57,719 nucleotides of DNA from Catellatospora bangladeshensis (lineage in GTDB: Bacteria; Actinomycetota; Actinomycetes; Mycobacteriales; Micromonosporaceae). Below are positions 46,110 through 54,689 of this stretch, piece by piece (the stretch's first letter is position 1; every line of letters begins with the position of its first letter). The notes below the pieces were generated by a model. That model saw only the letters and a list, made by a program, of their open reading frames with translations. It had not been told where the DNA came from and ran no database searches. The stretch lies in the NCBI RefSeq assembly GCF_016862575.1, contig NZ_BONF01000013.1, positions 1 to 57,719 of the forward strand. Direction: 5' to 3'. The position numbers and the translations under genes are program-made.

Positions 46110-47653
46110 TTCTGTCTCCAGTTCAGGTATCCGTAGCGCACGCGGCCGGGCCACGTGATCAGGCTGAGGACGCGGCGCTTGCGTGCCGCGAGCTTGCCGC
46201 GCCAGGCGGCGTCGAGCCGCAGCTCGACCCGGCCGGTGGTGAAGCGCATCGGGTTACCCGCCACGGTGTGCGTGGTCTCCAGCTGCGCCACGGGCAGTTC
46301 GGCCCCGGGTGCCGGGTCGGACAGGAAGTCCAGGCCGCCGGGGCCGAGCCCGGCGAACTCGCGGATGCGGCGCAGGCCGTCGCCCGGCTGGGCCACCACG
46401 TCCTCGTAGCGCAGCCGCAGCGTCGGCACCCCGGCCCAGTCCAGCACGTGGAACAGCGCGTTGTGGACGGACCACAGCACGCCGGACTGCACGGTGGAGT
46501 ACTGCGGCATGTACACCTCGGCGCCGACGATCTCGGGGCGGCGCACCTCGCGGCTCCACGAGTACGCCACCGCGCGCCCGTCCCGGACCAGGTGCAGCAC
46601 CCGCAGGTCCACGCCGCGCGCGTGGCGCAGCGCGAACGCCAGCGAGGCGTGCTTGCTGGAGTCGACGACCACGCGCGCGCCGGACACCTCCGCGATCGCG
46701 CGGTAGAGCCTGCGGTGCAGCTCACCGTACGCGCGCAGGTCCGCCTTGCGGCGGTTCAGCCAGTACGGCAGTGCCATGCGGGGCACGAAGCGCATGCGGT
46801 CCACCCGCGTCTTCAGCGCCATGACGTCGGCGAGGTCGAGGGTGTGCCAGCCGCCGAACGCGACGTCGCCGACCTTCGCCCAGAACGGGCAGTCGTCGAA
46901 CGCGCTGCCGCAGCCGCACCGCTCGTTGTCGCGCAGCGCGCGTTCCCAGATGTGGGTGACCTCGCCCACCGCGCAGGTGTCGGCGGCCTGGCCGAGCATG
47001 CGGTCGGTCAGCGTGGAGCCGCTGCGGCCCCAGCCGCCGATGAACAGCACGGTGACCTCGTCGGTCGGCAGCAGGCCGCGCGAGGGCCGGGTGACCAGCC
47101 CGTCCGCGATGGCGCCGACCCGCTTGGCGGCCTCGACCGCGGCCGCCCCGGCCTCGCTGCCGGAGATGTGCAGCCGGGTGGGGTCGGCCAGCGCGGCGAG
47201 CAGCGCCGCCCGGAACTCCTCCTCGGTGCGGCACAGCTCCACCATGCCCAGCTCGCCCATGCGGGCGGCGAAGCGCTGCTGGTGGTCGTCCACGTGCTCG
47301 CCGAGGGTGGGGTCGCGCGGGACCACGATCGGCTTGTGCCCGGCGCGGCGCGCCTCGGTGATGGTGGCGGGCCCGCCGTGGCAGACCACCACACCGGCCT
47401 GGCGCAGCCGCTCGCCGAGCGTCTCGTGGTCGAAGAACGCGGCCGAGCCGGGCAGGTCGCGCGCGGCGGACGAGCCGTACTGCATCACGCAGGGCACCTG
47501 CTGCTCGGCGGTGATCCGGCCGGCCCAGTCCAGCAGCCGGTCGAACGGGTGCACGTCGGTGCCGACCACGACGAGCACGGCGTCGCGCTCGGGGCGGCGG
47601 GGCGCCGGGACGGTGAGCCCGACCTGGGCGTGGGTCTCGAACGGAGTCGTCAC
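46106..47653 (-). CDS. Fusion: PssE/Alg13-type glycosyltransferase + sulfotransferase
   Basis: 515 aa. Residues 1-165 are a GT28 C-terminal-type domain (VVGTDVHPFDRLLDW, CHGGPATITEARRAG, PIVVPRDPTLGEHVDDHQ), the catalytic partner of PssD. Residues 200-500 are a sulfotransferase: 5'-phosphosulfate loop FIGGWGRSGSTLTDRML (204-220) and 3'-phosphate motif LVRDGRAVAYSW, which bind PAPS. The reading frame is open throughout, so the fusion is real in this sequence. GTG 47653 overlaps the pssD-like stop (GTGA). It predicts addition of a sugar and its sulfation by one polypeptide; I know of no common protein with this architecture. Confidence 0.85.
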   Translation of the reverse strand: MTTPFETHAQVGLTVPAPRRPERDAVLVVVGTDVHPFDRLLDWAGRITAEQQVPCVMQYGSSAARDLPGSAAFFDHETLGERLRQAGVVVCHGGPATITEARRAGHKPIVVPRDPTLGEHVDDHQQRFAARMGELGMVELCRTEEEFRAALLAALADPTRLHISGSEAGAAAVEAAKRVGAIADGLVTRPSRGLLPTDEVTVLFIGGWGRSGSTLTDRMLGQAADTCAVGEVTHIWERALRDNERCGCGSAFDDCPFWAKVGDVAFGGWHTLDLADVMALKTRVDRMRFVPRMALPYWLNRRKADLRAYGELHRRLYRAIAEVSGARVVVDSSKHASLAFALRHARGVDLRVLHLVRDGRAVAYSWSREVRRPEIVGAEVYMPQYSTVQSGVLWSVHNALFHVLDWAGVPTLRLRYEDVVAQPGDGLRRIREFAGLGPGGLDFLSDPAPGAELPVAQLETTHTVAGNPMRFTTGRVELRLDAAWRGKLAARKRRVLSLITWPGRVRYGYLNWRQK

Positions 47654-48126
47654 AGCAGCGGTCCCACCAGCGTCGCGCCCTTGTACAGCCGCAGCTGCTC
47701 CTCGAACTGCACGAGCATGCGCGAGGTGAACGGGCGGCACAGCCGGGCGGTCAGCGTGCGCGTCTCCAGCCGGTCGTAGACCTCGACGTACACCGTCGGG
47801 ATGCGCAGCAGGCGGGCCACCACGAAGAACGGCAGCGCGACGCCGGCCCCGGTGGAGATCACCACGTCGGGGCGCGAGCGGCGCAGCATGCGTACCGCCA
47901 GCAGGGCGTTGCGCAGCAGGTTCGGGATGTTGCGGGTGGTCGGGTAGTGCGCGTACACGACCTTCTGCTCCCCGGCCAGCAGGCTGTGCGCGTCCTGGGT
48001 GGGGAAGGTCACCCAGGTGCGGGCGCGATCGGTCCACCATGGACGCAGCGCGTACAGCTGAGCGAGGTGGCCGCCCGAGGAGCCGACCAGCATGACATGA
48101 CGGGCACGTTGCGATTCGTCCACCAC
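47650..48126 (-). CDS. PssD/Alg14-type glycosyltransferase membrane subunit
   Basis: 158 aa, the usual Alg14 length. VMLVGSSGGHLAQLY (11-25) and PDVVISTGAGVALPF (86-100) are the family signatures. Alg14/PssD anchors its catalytic partner (Alg13/PssE) at the membrane and together they form a UDP-sugar transferase; the partner is the adjacent, overlapping gene. AGGAG lies 6 bases before GTG 48126. A minus-strand TAGGCT (48170-48175) is a possible -10 element. Confidence 0.85.
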   Translation of the reverse strand: MVDESQRARHVMLVGSSGGHLAQLYALRPWWTDRARTWVTFPTQDAHSLLAGEQKVVYAHYPTTRNIPNLLRNALLAVRMLRRSRPDVVISTGAGVALPFFVVARLLRIPTVYVEVYDRLETRTLTARLCRPFTSRMLVQFEEQLRLYKGATLVGPLL

Positions 48127-48450
48127 AGTCCTCTCCTGTGTTGCAGCGTCTCCTGTGTAGACGGTCCGCAGCCTAGCGACACGATTTAACATTTCCTCGT
48201 CGCGAATTGTCGGTAGCGCGACAGTGCACGGGATCTGACCGAACGGCTGCTCACGAACGCCTACTCTTGAGCCCGTCGCCATGATGGCGGCGTCCAATAA
48301 CTCCGGTCTCATATAGATGTGGCCGTTTGGCTGACCGCGTCCCCGGCAGCGGTGGTTATGGTGAGGTCCGTCTACCTTTCGAGACGTCTACCTGCACTGC
48401 ACCGCTCGTCCGGGGCCATGTGTTAATTGCTCGTGAACCAAGGGGTATCA
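48127..48450. promoter_or_regulatory. Divergent control region of the exopolysaccharide locus
   Basis: 324 bases between the two operons. GTCTACCT occurs twice on the plus strand (48370-48377 and 48386-48393, period 16), and GTCTAC again on the minus strand near 48157-48162 (TGTGTAGACGG), suggesting a shared regulator. TAGGCT (48170-48175) serves the minus operon. GTCGCG/CGCGAC at about 48200-48223 is a small inverted repeat. No regulator gene is in the window to match. Confidence 0.45.
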
Positions 48451-50175
48451 ATGGCTACTAATGCGGCGTCGGTGCAGACGGCGAGCATCGGCGATTACGT
48501 CGGCTGGCTTGCCCGCCGCTGGTGGCTCGTGACGCTCGCGGTGGCCGTGGGCGCCGTCGGCGGGCTCGGCTTCGCCGCCACCCAGCCCAAGGTGTACGTG
48601 TCCGAGACCAAGGTGCTCGTGCTCCAGGTCGGACAGGACACCAGTGTCAAGGTCAACCTCGACACCGAGTCGCAGGTGGTCCGCTCGACCACCGTCGGCG
48701 ACGCGGCCGCGCACCTGCTCAACATCACCGAGCCGGTGGACACGCTGGTCGAGCGGGTGTCGGTGACCGTCCCCGCGAACACCTCGGTGCTGTCGATCGC
48801 CTTCGAGGCGCCCACCGTGGCCGAGGCCCAGCGCGGCTCGCAGGCCTTCGCCCAGGCGTACCTGGACCAGCGCGCCGCCGACGCGCAGAAGAACCTCGAC
48901 GTGCAGGCCGCGGCGATGCGCGACGAGATCTCCGGTCTCACCAAGCAGCTGAACGACGTCGCCGGCCAGGTGGCCGCGCTGCCGAACAACTCGGTGGACC
49001 GCCAGCGCGCGGTGCAGCAGCAGCAGATCCTGACGCAGCAGATCAACACGCTGAACAACCGGCTGATCCCGCTGCTCGCCACGATCGTCAAGCCGGGCAG
49101 CATCCTCTCCGCGGCGACCAAGCCGGAGGGGCCCGCCAAGCCCGACCTCATGCTCTACCTCATCAGCGGCGTCGGCATCGGCCTGCTGCTGGGCCTGGCC
49201 GGTGCGCTGGTGCTGGACCGGCTGGACAGCCGGATCTACCACAGCCGCCAGATCCCGTACCGCACCGACGTGCCGATCCTGATGGAGGTGCCGCGCGGCC
49301 GGGACCGGTCGGCGGTGGCCGACGCGGCCAGCGCGCTCGGGCGCGAGTTCAGCCTGCTGCGCAACGTGCTGCGGGTGGCCGCGGGCGTGGCGCGCGGCGG
49401 CCGCCCGTCGGCCACCGACGCGCTGCTGATCTGCGGCGCCGCCCCCGGGCCGGCGGTCGAGTTCGTGGTCTCCAACCTCGCCGCCGCCTTCGCCCGCTCG
49501 GGCGAGCGCGTCGTGATCGTGTGCACCGACAGCACCTCGTCGCTGCCGCAGCTGCTGGGCGTCGCGCCCATGCAGGGCCTGGGCGACGTCATCGCCGGTG
49601 AGGTGGCGCTGGACAGCGCGCTCTACGCGGTGCCCGCCATCCGCGGGGTGTCGCTGCTGAGCCCGGGACGTATCGACCCGCGGGTCGAACTGCCCGTCGC
49701 GGCCGTGTCCGACCTGCTGGTCCAGCTCCAGGCGCAGGCCGACCGGGTGCTGCTGGCCACCGCCCCGCCGAGCAGCGCCGTGGACGCGCAGGCGCTCAGC
49801 GAGATCGCCGCCGCGGTGCTGCTGGTCGTGGAGACCCGCGTCGCCCGCGCCGAGGACGTCGAGGCCTCCATCGAGCAGGTCGCCCGGGTCCAGGGCCCGC
49901 TCGCGGGCATGCTCGTGGTGCGCAGCCCCCGCGCGGCCCGCCGGTCGCGCAAGCGCAAGGCGCAGGCCCTGCCGGTCGCGGCCCAGCCGGTCGTGCCCGC
50001 CCAGGTCGAGCTGCCGCGCGCCGGACGCGAATCCGACCAGACCATGGTCATCCCGCGGCTCGACGGTGACGGCGAGCGCATCGAGTTCTGGAACCCGGGC
50101 GCCGACAAGTCCGACAAGAAGGCCGTCGGCAAGCGCGCTCCCGTGGACGACAACACCACCGCCGACCTGCGATGA
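48451..50175 (+). CDS. Wzz-type chain-length protein with degenerate tyrosine-kinase-like domain
   Basis: 574 aa. Wzz domain: TM1 near 24-46, periplasmic coiled part with Gln-rich helices (about 150-215), TM2 near 231-255. The C-terminal domain has the BY-kinase fold outline (SNLAAAFARSGERVVIVCTD), but the Walker A position reads CGAAPGPAVEF with no GK(S/T), and the tail has no tyrosine cluster. It therefore probably cannot phosphorylate and acts as a structural co-polymerase. First gene of the plus operon; ATG 48451. It overlaps the next gene by ATGA. Confidence 0.87.
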   Translation: MATNAASVQTASIGDYVGWLARRWWLVTLAVAVGAVGGLGFAATQPKVYVSETKVLVLQVGQDTSVKVNLDTESQVVRSTTVGDAAAHLLNITEPVDTLVERVSVTVPANTSVLSIAFEAPTVAEAQRGSQAFAQAYLDQRAADAQKNLDVQAAAMRDEISGLTKQLNDVAGQVAALPNNSVDRQRAVQQQQILTQQINTLNNRLIPLLATIVKPGSILSAATKPEGPAKPDLMLYLISGVGIGLLLGLAGALVLDRLDSRIYHSRQIPYRTDVPILMEVPRGRDRSAVADAASALGREFSLLRNVLRVAAGVARGGRPSATDALLICGAAPGPAVEFVVSNLAAAFARSGERVVIVCTDSTSSLPQLLGVAPMQGLGDVIAGEVALDSALYAVPAIRGVSLLSPGRIDPRVELPVAAVSDLLVQLQAQADRVLLATAPPSSAVDAQALSEIAAAVLLVVETRVARAEDVEASIEQVARVQGPLAGMLVVRSPRAARRSRKRKAQALPVAAQPVVPAQVELPRAGRESDQTMVIPRLDGDGERIEFWNPGADKSDKKAVGKRAPVDDNTTADLR

Positions 50176-51170
50176 CCCGCCAGATCCGCCTCAGCCTCGC
50201 GGCCGCCCTGACAGTGGCGGCCCTGGCCGGCTGCTCGGTCGGCCCGGCCGGCCAGCAGTCCGGCGCGGCGCCCGACCGGTCGCCGTTCGTGCTGCCCTCG
50301 CCCGAGGCGGTCCGGCCGCGAGCCCCGCTGACCGGCCTGGAGGTCGACGCGTCCGCCGTGTCGAAGACCGCGGTCCTGGTGCCCATCGAGGTGGGCACCG
50401 GGGCCGCCGCGCCGGTCGGCCTGGACCGCGCCGACATCGTCGAGCTGGAGTTCGCCGAGGGCAGGCTGCTGCGCGCCGCGGCGGTGTACCAGTCGCAGCC
50501 CGCAGACAAGGCCGGGCCGGTCTCGGCGGTGCGCCCGGCCGACGTCAAGCTGCTCAACCAGCTGCGGCCGTACGTGGCGCACAACGCCACTCCGAAGGGC
50601 TTTCTCGACCTGCTGACCGCGACGAAGCTCGCCGCGGTGACGCCGCAGAAGAAGCTGCCCGGCTTCACCACGGCCGCCGGGCGAAGCTACGTGAACACCG
50701 GCACGCTGCAGGCCGGCGCCCCGGACTCGCAGCTGGAGCCCGCACCGCTGTTCCAGTACGCGCAGCCCGGCGAGCCGCTCGCGGCCACCGGCACCACCCC
50801 GGCCACCACGGTCGTGGTGTCGGCGCCCGGCCACGCCGCGCTGACCTGGAAGTTCGACGAGACGAGCAAGCGGTGGCAGGCCACCGTCGGCGGGGCCCCG
50901 GTCGCCGCCGCGAACCTGGTGCTGCTGACCATGCCGTACACGAAGAAGGTCGTCAAAGCGCTGAAGAAGGAAGTGGCGCTGGCCGACCCGATCGGCGAGG
51001 GCAAGGCGCAGATCTTCTCGTCCGGGCAGGGCGTCGAGGCGCACTGGTACAAGACCGGCTTCTACTCGGCGCTCAACATCCTCGGCCCGTCGCAGTACCT
51101 GGTGCGCCTGGCGCCCGGACCGACCTGGGTGCTGCTGGTGCCCACGACGGCGAAGGTGACCACCTCGTGA
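50172..51170 (+). CDS. DUF3048 (YerB-like) lipoprotein
   Basis: 332 aa. Lipobox AALAGC; the DUF3048 N-terminal domain has PLTGLEVD, RADIVELEFAEG and AGPVSAVRPADVKLL, and the C-terminal domain carries HAALTWKFDETSKRWQ and IFSSGQGVEAHWYKTG. The family's biochemical role is unknown. Here the gene is coupled by overlaps on both sides to chain-length and polymerase genes, which argues for a role in polymer export or attachment at the outer face of the membrane. Confidence 0.85.
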   Translation: MTRQIRLSLAAALTVAALAGCSVGPAGQQSGAAPDRSPFVLPSPEAVRPRAPLTGLEVDASAVSKTAVLVPIEVGTGAAAPVGLDRADIVELEFAEGRLLRAAAVYQSQPADKAGPVSAVRPADVKLLNQLRPYVAHNATPKGFLDLLTATKLAAVTPQKKLPGFTTAAGRSYVNTGTLQAGAPDSQLEPAPLFQYAQPGEPLAATGTTPATTVVVSAPGHAALTWKFDETSKRWQATVGGAPVAAANLVLLTMPYTKKVVKALKKEVALADPIGEGKAQIFSSGQGVEAHWYKTGFYSALNILGPSQYLVRLAPGPTWVLLVPTTAKVTTS

Positions 51171-52606
51171 CCGCCACCGCGGGCCATACGCCATCCCGGG
51201 AGGACGCGCCGGTCGCCCGGGGCGTCGTCGTGCCCCCGGACCACGTGAAGACCCTGCCGCCGCTGGCGGCGGTGCTGCGCCGCCGCGGCACCCGCGAGCC
51301 GCTGCCGGCCCGCGACTGGGCGCTGTTCGCCATGATCGTGCTGTATCCGGTGGGCTGGCTGCTCGGCCTGACCCTGGCCTGGATCCCGCTGCTCGCCATC
51401 CCGATGGCGCTGGAGCTGATCCGGCGCGGCCGGGTGCGGCTGCCCGCCCCGGCCACGCTGTGGATCCTGCTGTTCTTCCTGGGCCTGGTCAGCGTGACCA
51501 TGCTCGGCGCGACGGTGCCCGACGCGCTGCCGCCGGAGATGGGCATCGGCCGCATCCTGGCGTTCGCGCAGCGGATGGGCGACATCTTCGCGGCCGGGGT
51601 GGTGCTGCTCTACATCGGCAACATGTCGGAACGGGAGCTGCCCACCCGGCGCGTGATCAAGTTCCTCGCGTTCTTCTTCGTGGTGCTGGTCATCGGCGGC
51701 ATCGCGGGCATGTTCCTGCCGCGCATCCAGGTGGTCACCCCGCTGGCCGAGGTGCTGCCCCAGTCGATCATGAGCAACGGCTGGGTGCGCTCGTCGGTGA
51801 AGATCGAGTTCGCGCAGTGGCAGAGCATCCTGGGGGAGGCGCCGTCGCCGCGGCCCGCCGCGCCGTTCCAGTACACCAACACCTGGGGCCAGTGCCTGGT
51901 GCTGCTGATGCCCTGGTTCGTCATCGCCACCCTGCACGGCCCGCGCACGCTCTGGGGCAAGACCTGGCCGGTCCTGGTCCTCATCGCCTCGATGGTGCCG
52001 ACGGTGTACTCGCTCAACCGGGGCATGTGGGCCGGGGTCGCCATCCTGGTCGGCTACCTGGTGGTGCGGATGGCGATCAAGGGCAGCGTCATGCCGGTCG
52101 CCATGGTGCTGGTCGGCGTCGCGCTGGCCGGGCTCATCGTGCTGATGACCCCGCTGGGCAGCACCATGATGGAGCGGTTCGACAACCCGCACTCCAACGA
52201 GGGCCGCGCCTCGCTCAACGCCGCCGCGGTGGAGGCGGCCAAGGCGTCGCCGATCATCGGCTTCGGCGGCCAGTCGGAGACGATCGGCAGCGAGCGCTCC
52301 ATCGCCATCGGGCAGAGCCCGTCGTGCGAGCAGTGCGGCAACCGCGACATCGGCAGCGACGGCCAGCTCTGGATGTTCCTGATCACGCAGGGCTTCGTCG
52401 GCGCCGGCCTTTACCTGCTGTTCTTCGCCTGGATGGGGTGGCGCTTCCGGCGTGACCATTCCTGGGTGGGCATCGCGGGCGGGGTCACCGCACCGCTGGC
52501 CATCTGGTTCTCGACCATCTACAACTCGCTGGGCATGACCCTCGTGATCATGATGATCTCGCTGGCGCTGCTCTGGCGCAACGAGACGAGCCGGGTCTAC
52601 ACATGA
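51167..52606 (+). CDS. O-antigen ligase/Wzy-type polymerase
   Basis: 479 aa, about 11 hydrophobic segments. A large extracytoplasmic region near residues 190-240 and the segment NEGRASLNAAAVEAAKASPIIG before the last helices match the O-antigen ligase/polymerase (Wzy_C) arrangement. It joins repeat units on the outer face of the membrane. GTG 51167 overlaps the DUF3048 stop (GTGA), which fixes the start; the stop overlaps the next gene (ATGA). Confidence 0.86.
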   Translation: MTATAGHTPSREDAPVARGVVVPPDHVKTLPPLAAVLRRRGTREPLPARDWALFAMIVLYPVGWLLGLTLAWIPLLAIPMALELIRRGRVRLPAPATLWILLFFLGLVSVTMLGATVPDALPPEMGIGRILAFAQRMGDIFAAGVVLLYIGNMSERELPTRRVIKFLAFFFVVLVIGGIAGMFLPRIQVVTPLAEVLPQSIMSNGWVRSSVKIEFAQWQSILGEAPSPRPAAPFQYTNTWGQCLVLLMPWFVIATLHGPRTLWGKTWPVLVLIASMVPTVYSLNRGMWAGVAILVGYLVVRMAIKGSVMPVAMVLVGVALAGLIVLMTPLGSTMMERFDNPHSNEGRASLNAAAVEAAKASPIIGFGGQSETIGSERSIAIGQSPSCEQCGNRDIGSDGQLWMFLITQGFVGAGLYLLFFAWMGWRFRRDHSWVGIAGGVTAPLAIWFSTIYNSLGMTLVIMMISLALLWRNETSRVYT

Positions 52607-53817
52607 GCGAGTTCCTGACCGAGCTGGGCCGCCTGCTGGGAGAGGACACCGGGGCGGGACCGGCCGGGCCGGACCGGGTGTTCCTGGGCCGCGGCGCGCC
52701 CGCCGGGCGCGAGGTCTACACCGTCGTCCCGGCGATCGGCTCCGCACGGCTGCTCGTGCCGCACGGGGACCGGCGCGCCGCCGGTGTCGCGGTCCGCAAC
52801 ACCAGCGCGCCGCGCTCGCTGAAGGACCGGCTGCGCCAGCGCGTGCTCGCGGGCGTGTTCACCGTCGGCGCCGGCGACCTGGTGTTCCGGGACCGGCTGG
52901 CGGTCGGCGCCGAGCCGTCGCTGGCCGCGCACCTGGGCGGGCTGGTCGGCACGCCGGTGCGGCTGAGCGTGCGCTTCGGCCCGCCGCGGGCCAACCGCAA
53001 GCCGGTGCTCCAGCTCATCGACGGCCCGGGGCGCACGGTGGCGTACGCCAAGATGGCCGTCAACGAACTCACCACCGAGCTGATCACGGCCGAGCACCGG
53101 GCGCTAGGCCTGCTCGCCGGCCGCGACCTGGGCCCGGTGCGGGTGCCCGAGGTGCTCCACTTCGGCACCTGGGCCGGGGCGCGGCTGCTGGTCGTCGGCG
53201 CGCTGCCGGTGCGCGGCGACGCCCCGCCCGTCGGGCTCACCCCGCTGTCCACGGCCGCGATGCGCGCGATCGCCGAGGTCGACGGCGTACGCACCGGCCC
53301 GGTGCGGAGCAGCGCCTACGCCGAGCGGCTGCGCGCCCAGATCGGCCGGCTCGGGGACCGGCCCGTCGCCGGGCTCATGCGCCGCGCGCTGGACGAGTGC
53401 GCCGGGTTCGAGGTGCCCTTCGGCTGCTGGCACGGCGACTGGAACGGCGGCAACATGTCCGCCCACGGCGAGCAGCTGCTGCTGTGGGACTTCGAGCGGT
53501 TCGCCGCGGACGTGCCGGTCGGCTACGACGCCGTGCACTTCGACCTGCACGAGGCGGTGACCGTACGCGGGCAGGACCCGGTGCCCGCCGCCCGCGCGAC
53601 CGGCAGCCGCGCCGCCGAGCTGCTCGCCCCGTTCGGGGTGGCCGGCGACGCCGCGCGCGCCGTGGCCGCGCTCTACTTCGCCGAGATCGGCAGCCGCTAC
53701 CTCGGCGACGGGCAGGACGGATTCGGCCAGGCGATGGGGCGGGTCGACGAGTGGATCAACGGGGCGCTCGCCGGACTCGGCGGGCGATGGGCAGCTCTGG
53801 TGGGAGAGAAGAACTAG
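52603..53817 (+). CDS. Aminoglycoside-phosphotransferase-fold kinase-like protein
   Basis: 404 aa. The kinase C-lobe is clear: catalytic loop WHGDWNGGN (His277, Asp279, Asn284) and metal-binding LLLWDFERF (Asp296). The N-lobe is longer and less typical. Such proteins phosphorylate small molecules (choline, sugars, aminoglycosides). Inside a polysaccharide operon, phosphorylation of a sugar or a decorating group is more likely than antibiotic resistance, but this is inference. Confidence 0.8.
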   Translation: MSEFLTELGRLLGEDTGAGPAGPDRVFLGRGAPAGREVYTVVPAIGSARLLVPHGDRRAAGVAVRNTSAPRSLKDRLRQRVLAGVFTVGAGDLVFRDRLAVGAEPSLAAHLGGLVGTPVRLSVRFGPPRANRKPVLQLIDGPGRTVAYAKMAVNELTTELITAEHRALGLLAGRDLGPVRVPEVLHFGTWAGARLLVVGALPVRGDAPPVGLTPLSTAAMRAIAEVDGVRTGPVRSSAYAERLRAQIGRLGDRPVAGLMRRALDECAGFEVPFGCWHGDWNGGNMSAHGEQLLLWDFERFAADVPVGYDAVHFDLHEAVTVRGQDPVPAARATGSRAAELLAPFGVAGDAARAVAALYFAEIGSRYLGDGQDGFGQAMGRVDEWINGALAGLGGRWAALVGEKN

Positions 53818-53819
53818 AT

Positions 53820-54689
53820 ATGGCAGCGAAGAGCCGGGTACGCAAGTTCCTCTGGCACCGCGCGGGCGTGGTGGCCCGGACCGCGGGACAGCTCACCGCC
53901 GACCGGCGGCTCACACCGTCGTTCCTGATCGTCGGCACGCAGCGCGGCGGCACGACCTCGCTCTACAAGGCACTCGTGCAGCACCCGGCGTACCTGCCGC
54001 CCCGGTTCCGCAAGGGCGTGCACTACTTCGACATGGACTACCACCGCGGGCACAAGTGGTTCATGGGCCACTTCCCGAGCCGCGCCAAGGCCGAGCGCAC
54101 CGCGCAGGCCACCGGCATGCCCGCGATCACCGGCGAGGCCAGCCCGTACTACATGTGGCACCCGCTGGCCCCCGAGCGCATCGCCCGGGACCTGCCCGGC
54201 GTCAAGCTGATCGTGCTGCTGCGCGACCCGGTGGAGCGCGCCTACTCCGGCCACGCCCACGAGTACGCGCGCGGCTTCGAGACGGAGAAGTTCGAGCAGG
54301 CCGTCGCCCTGGAGCCGGAGCGCATGGCGGGCGAGCGGGCGAAGATGGCCGCCGACCCGAGCTACCACAGCCACGCCGTACGCCACCTGGCCCACCTCGG
54401 CCGCGGCGAGTACGTCGACCAGCTGCTGCACCTGGAGTCGCTGGTCGGCCGCGAGCGCCTGCACGTGGTGGACAGCCACGATTACTTCGCCCAGCCGGAG
54501 CAGGTCTTCTCCGGGGTGTGCGGCTTCCTCGGCATCCCGGACGTGCCCGGCATCGAGCACGACCAGCACAACGCCCGGCCCCGGATGGCGATGCCGGACG
54601 GGCTGCGCTCGCGGCTGGAGGACCACTTCGCGCCGTACGACGCGCGGCTGGCCGAGTGGCTGGGCGGGACGCCCAGCTGGCGGCGATGA
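53820..54689 (+). CDS. PAPS-dependent sulfotransferase
   Basis: 289 aa, similar in layout to heparan/glycan sulfotransferases. The 5'-phosphosulfate loop is GTQRGGTTSLYK (39-50); the 3'-phosphate motif is VLLRDPVERAYSGH (132-145, with Arg and Ser); a C-terminal acceptor region contains NARPRMAMPDGLRSRL. It starts 2 bases after the kinase-like gene and overlaps the flippase gene (ATGA). Together with the fusion protein it gives the locus two sulfation activities. Confidence 0.88.
   Translation: MAAKSRVRKFLWHRAGVVARTAGQLTADRRLTPSFLIVGTQRGGTTSLYKALVQHPAYLPPRFRKGVHYFDMDYHRGHKWFMGHFPSRAKAERTAQATGMPAITGEASPYYMWHPLAPERIARDLPGVKLIVLLRDPVERAYSGHAHEYARGFETEKFEQAVALEPERMAGERAKMAADPSYHSHAVRHLAHLGRGEYVDQLLHLESLVGRERLHVVDSHDYFAQPEQVFSGVCGFLGIPDVPGIEHDQHNARPRMAMPDGLRSRLEDHFAPYDARLAEWLGGTPSWRR

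Noticed and set aside
52603-53817. Aminoglycoside resistance gene
   Set aside because: The fold matches, but the gene is translationally coupled within a polysaccharide operon and has an atypical N-lobe.
54056-54686. N-terminal extension of the flippase gene upstream of 54686
   Set aside because: It would run through the sulfotransferase gene in another frame; the ATGA overlap and family N-terminus fix the start at 54686.
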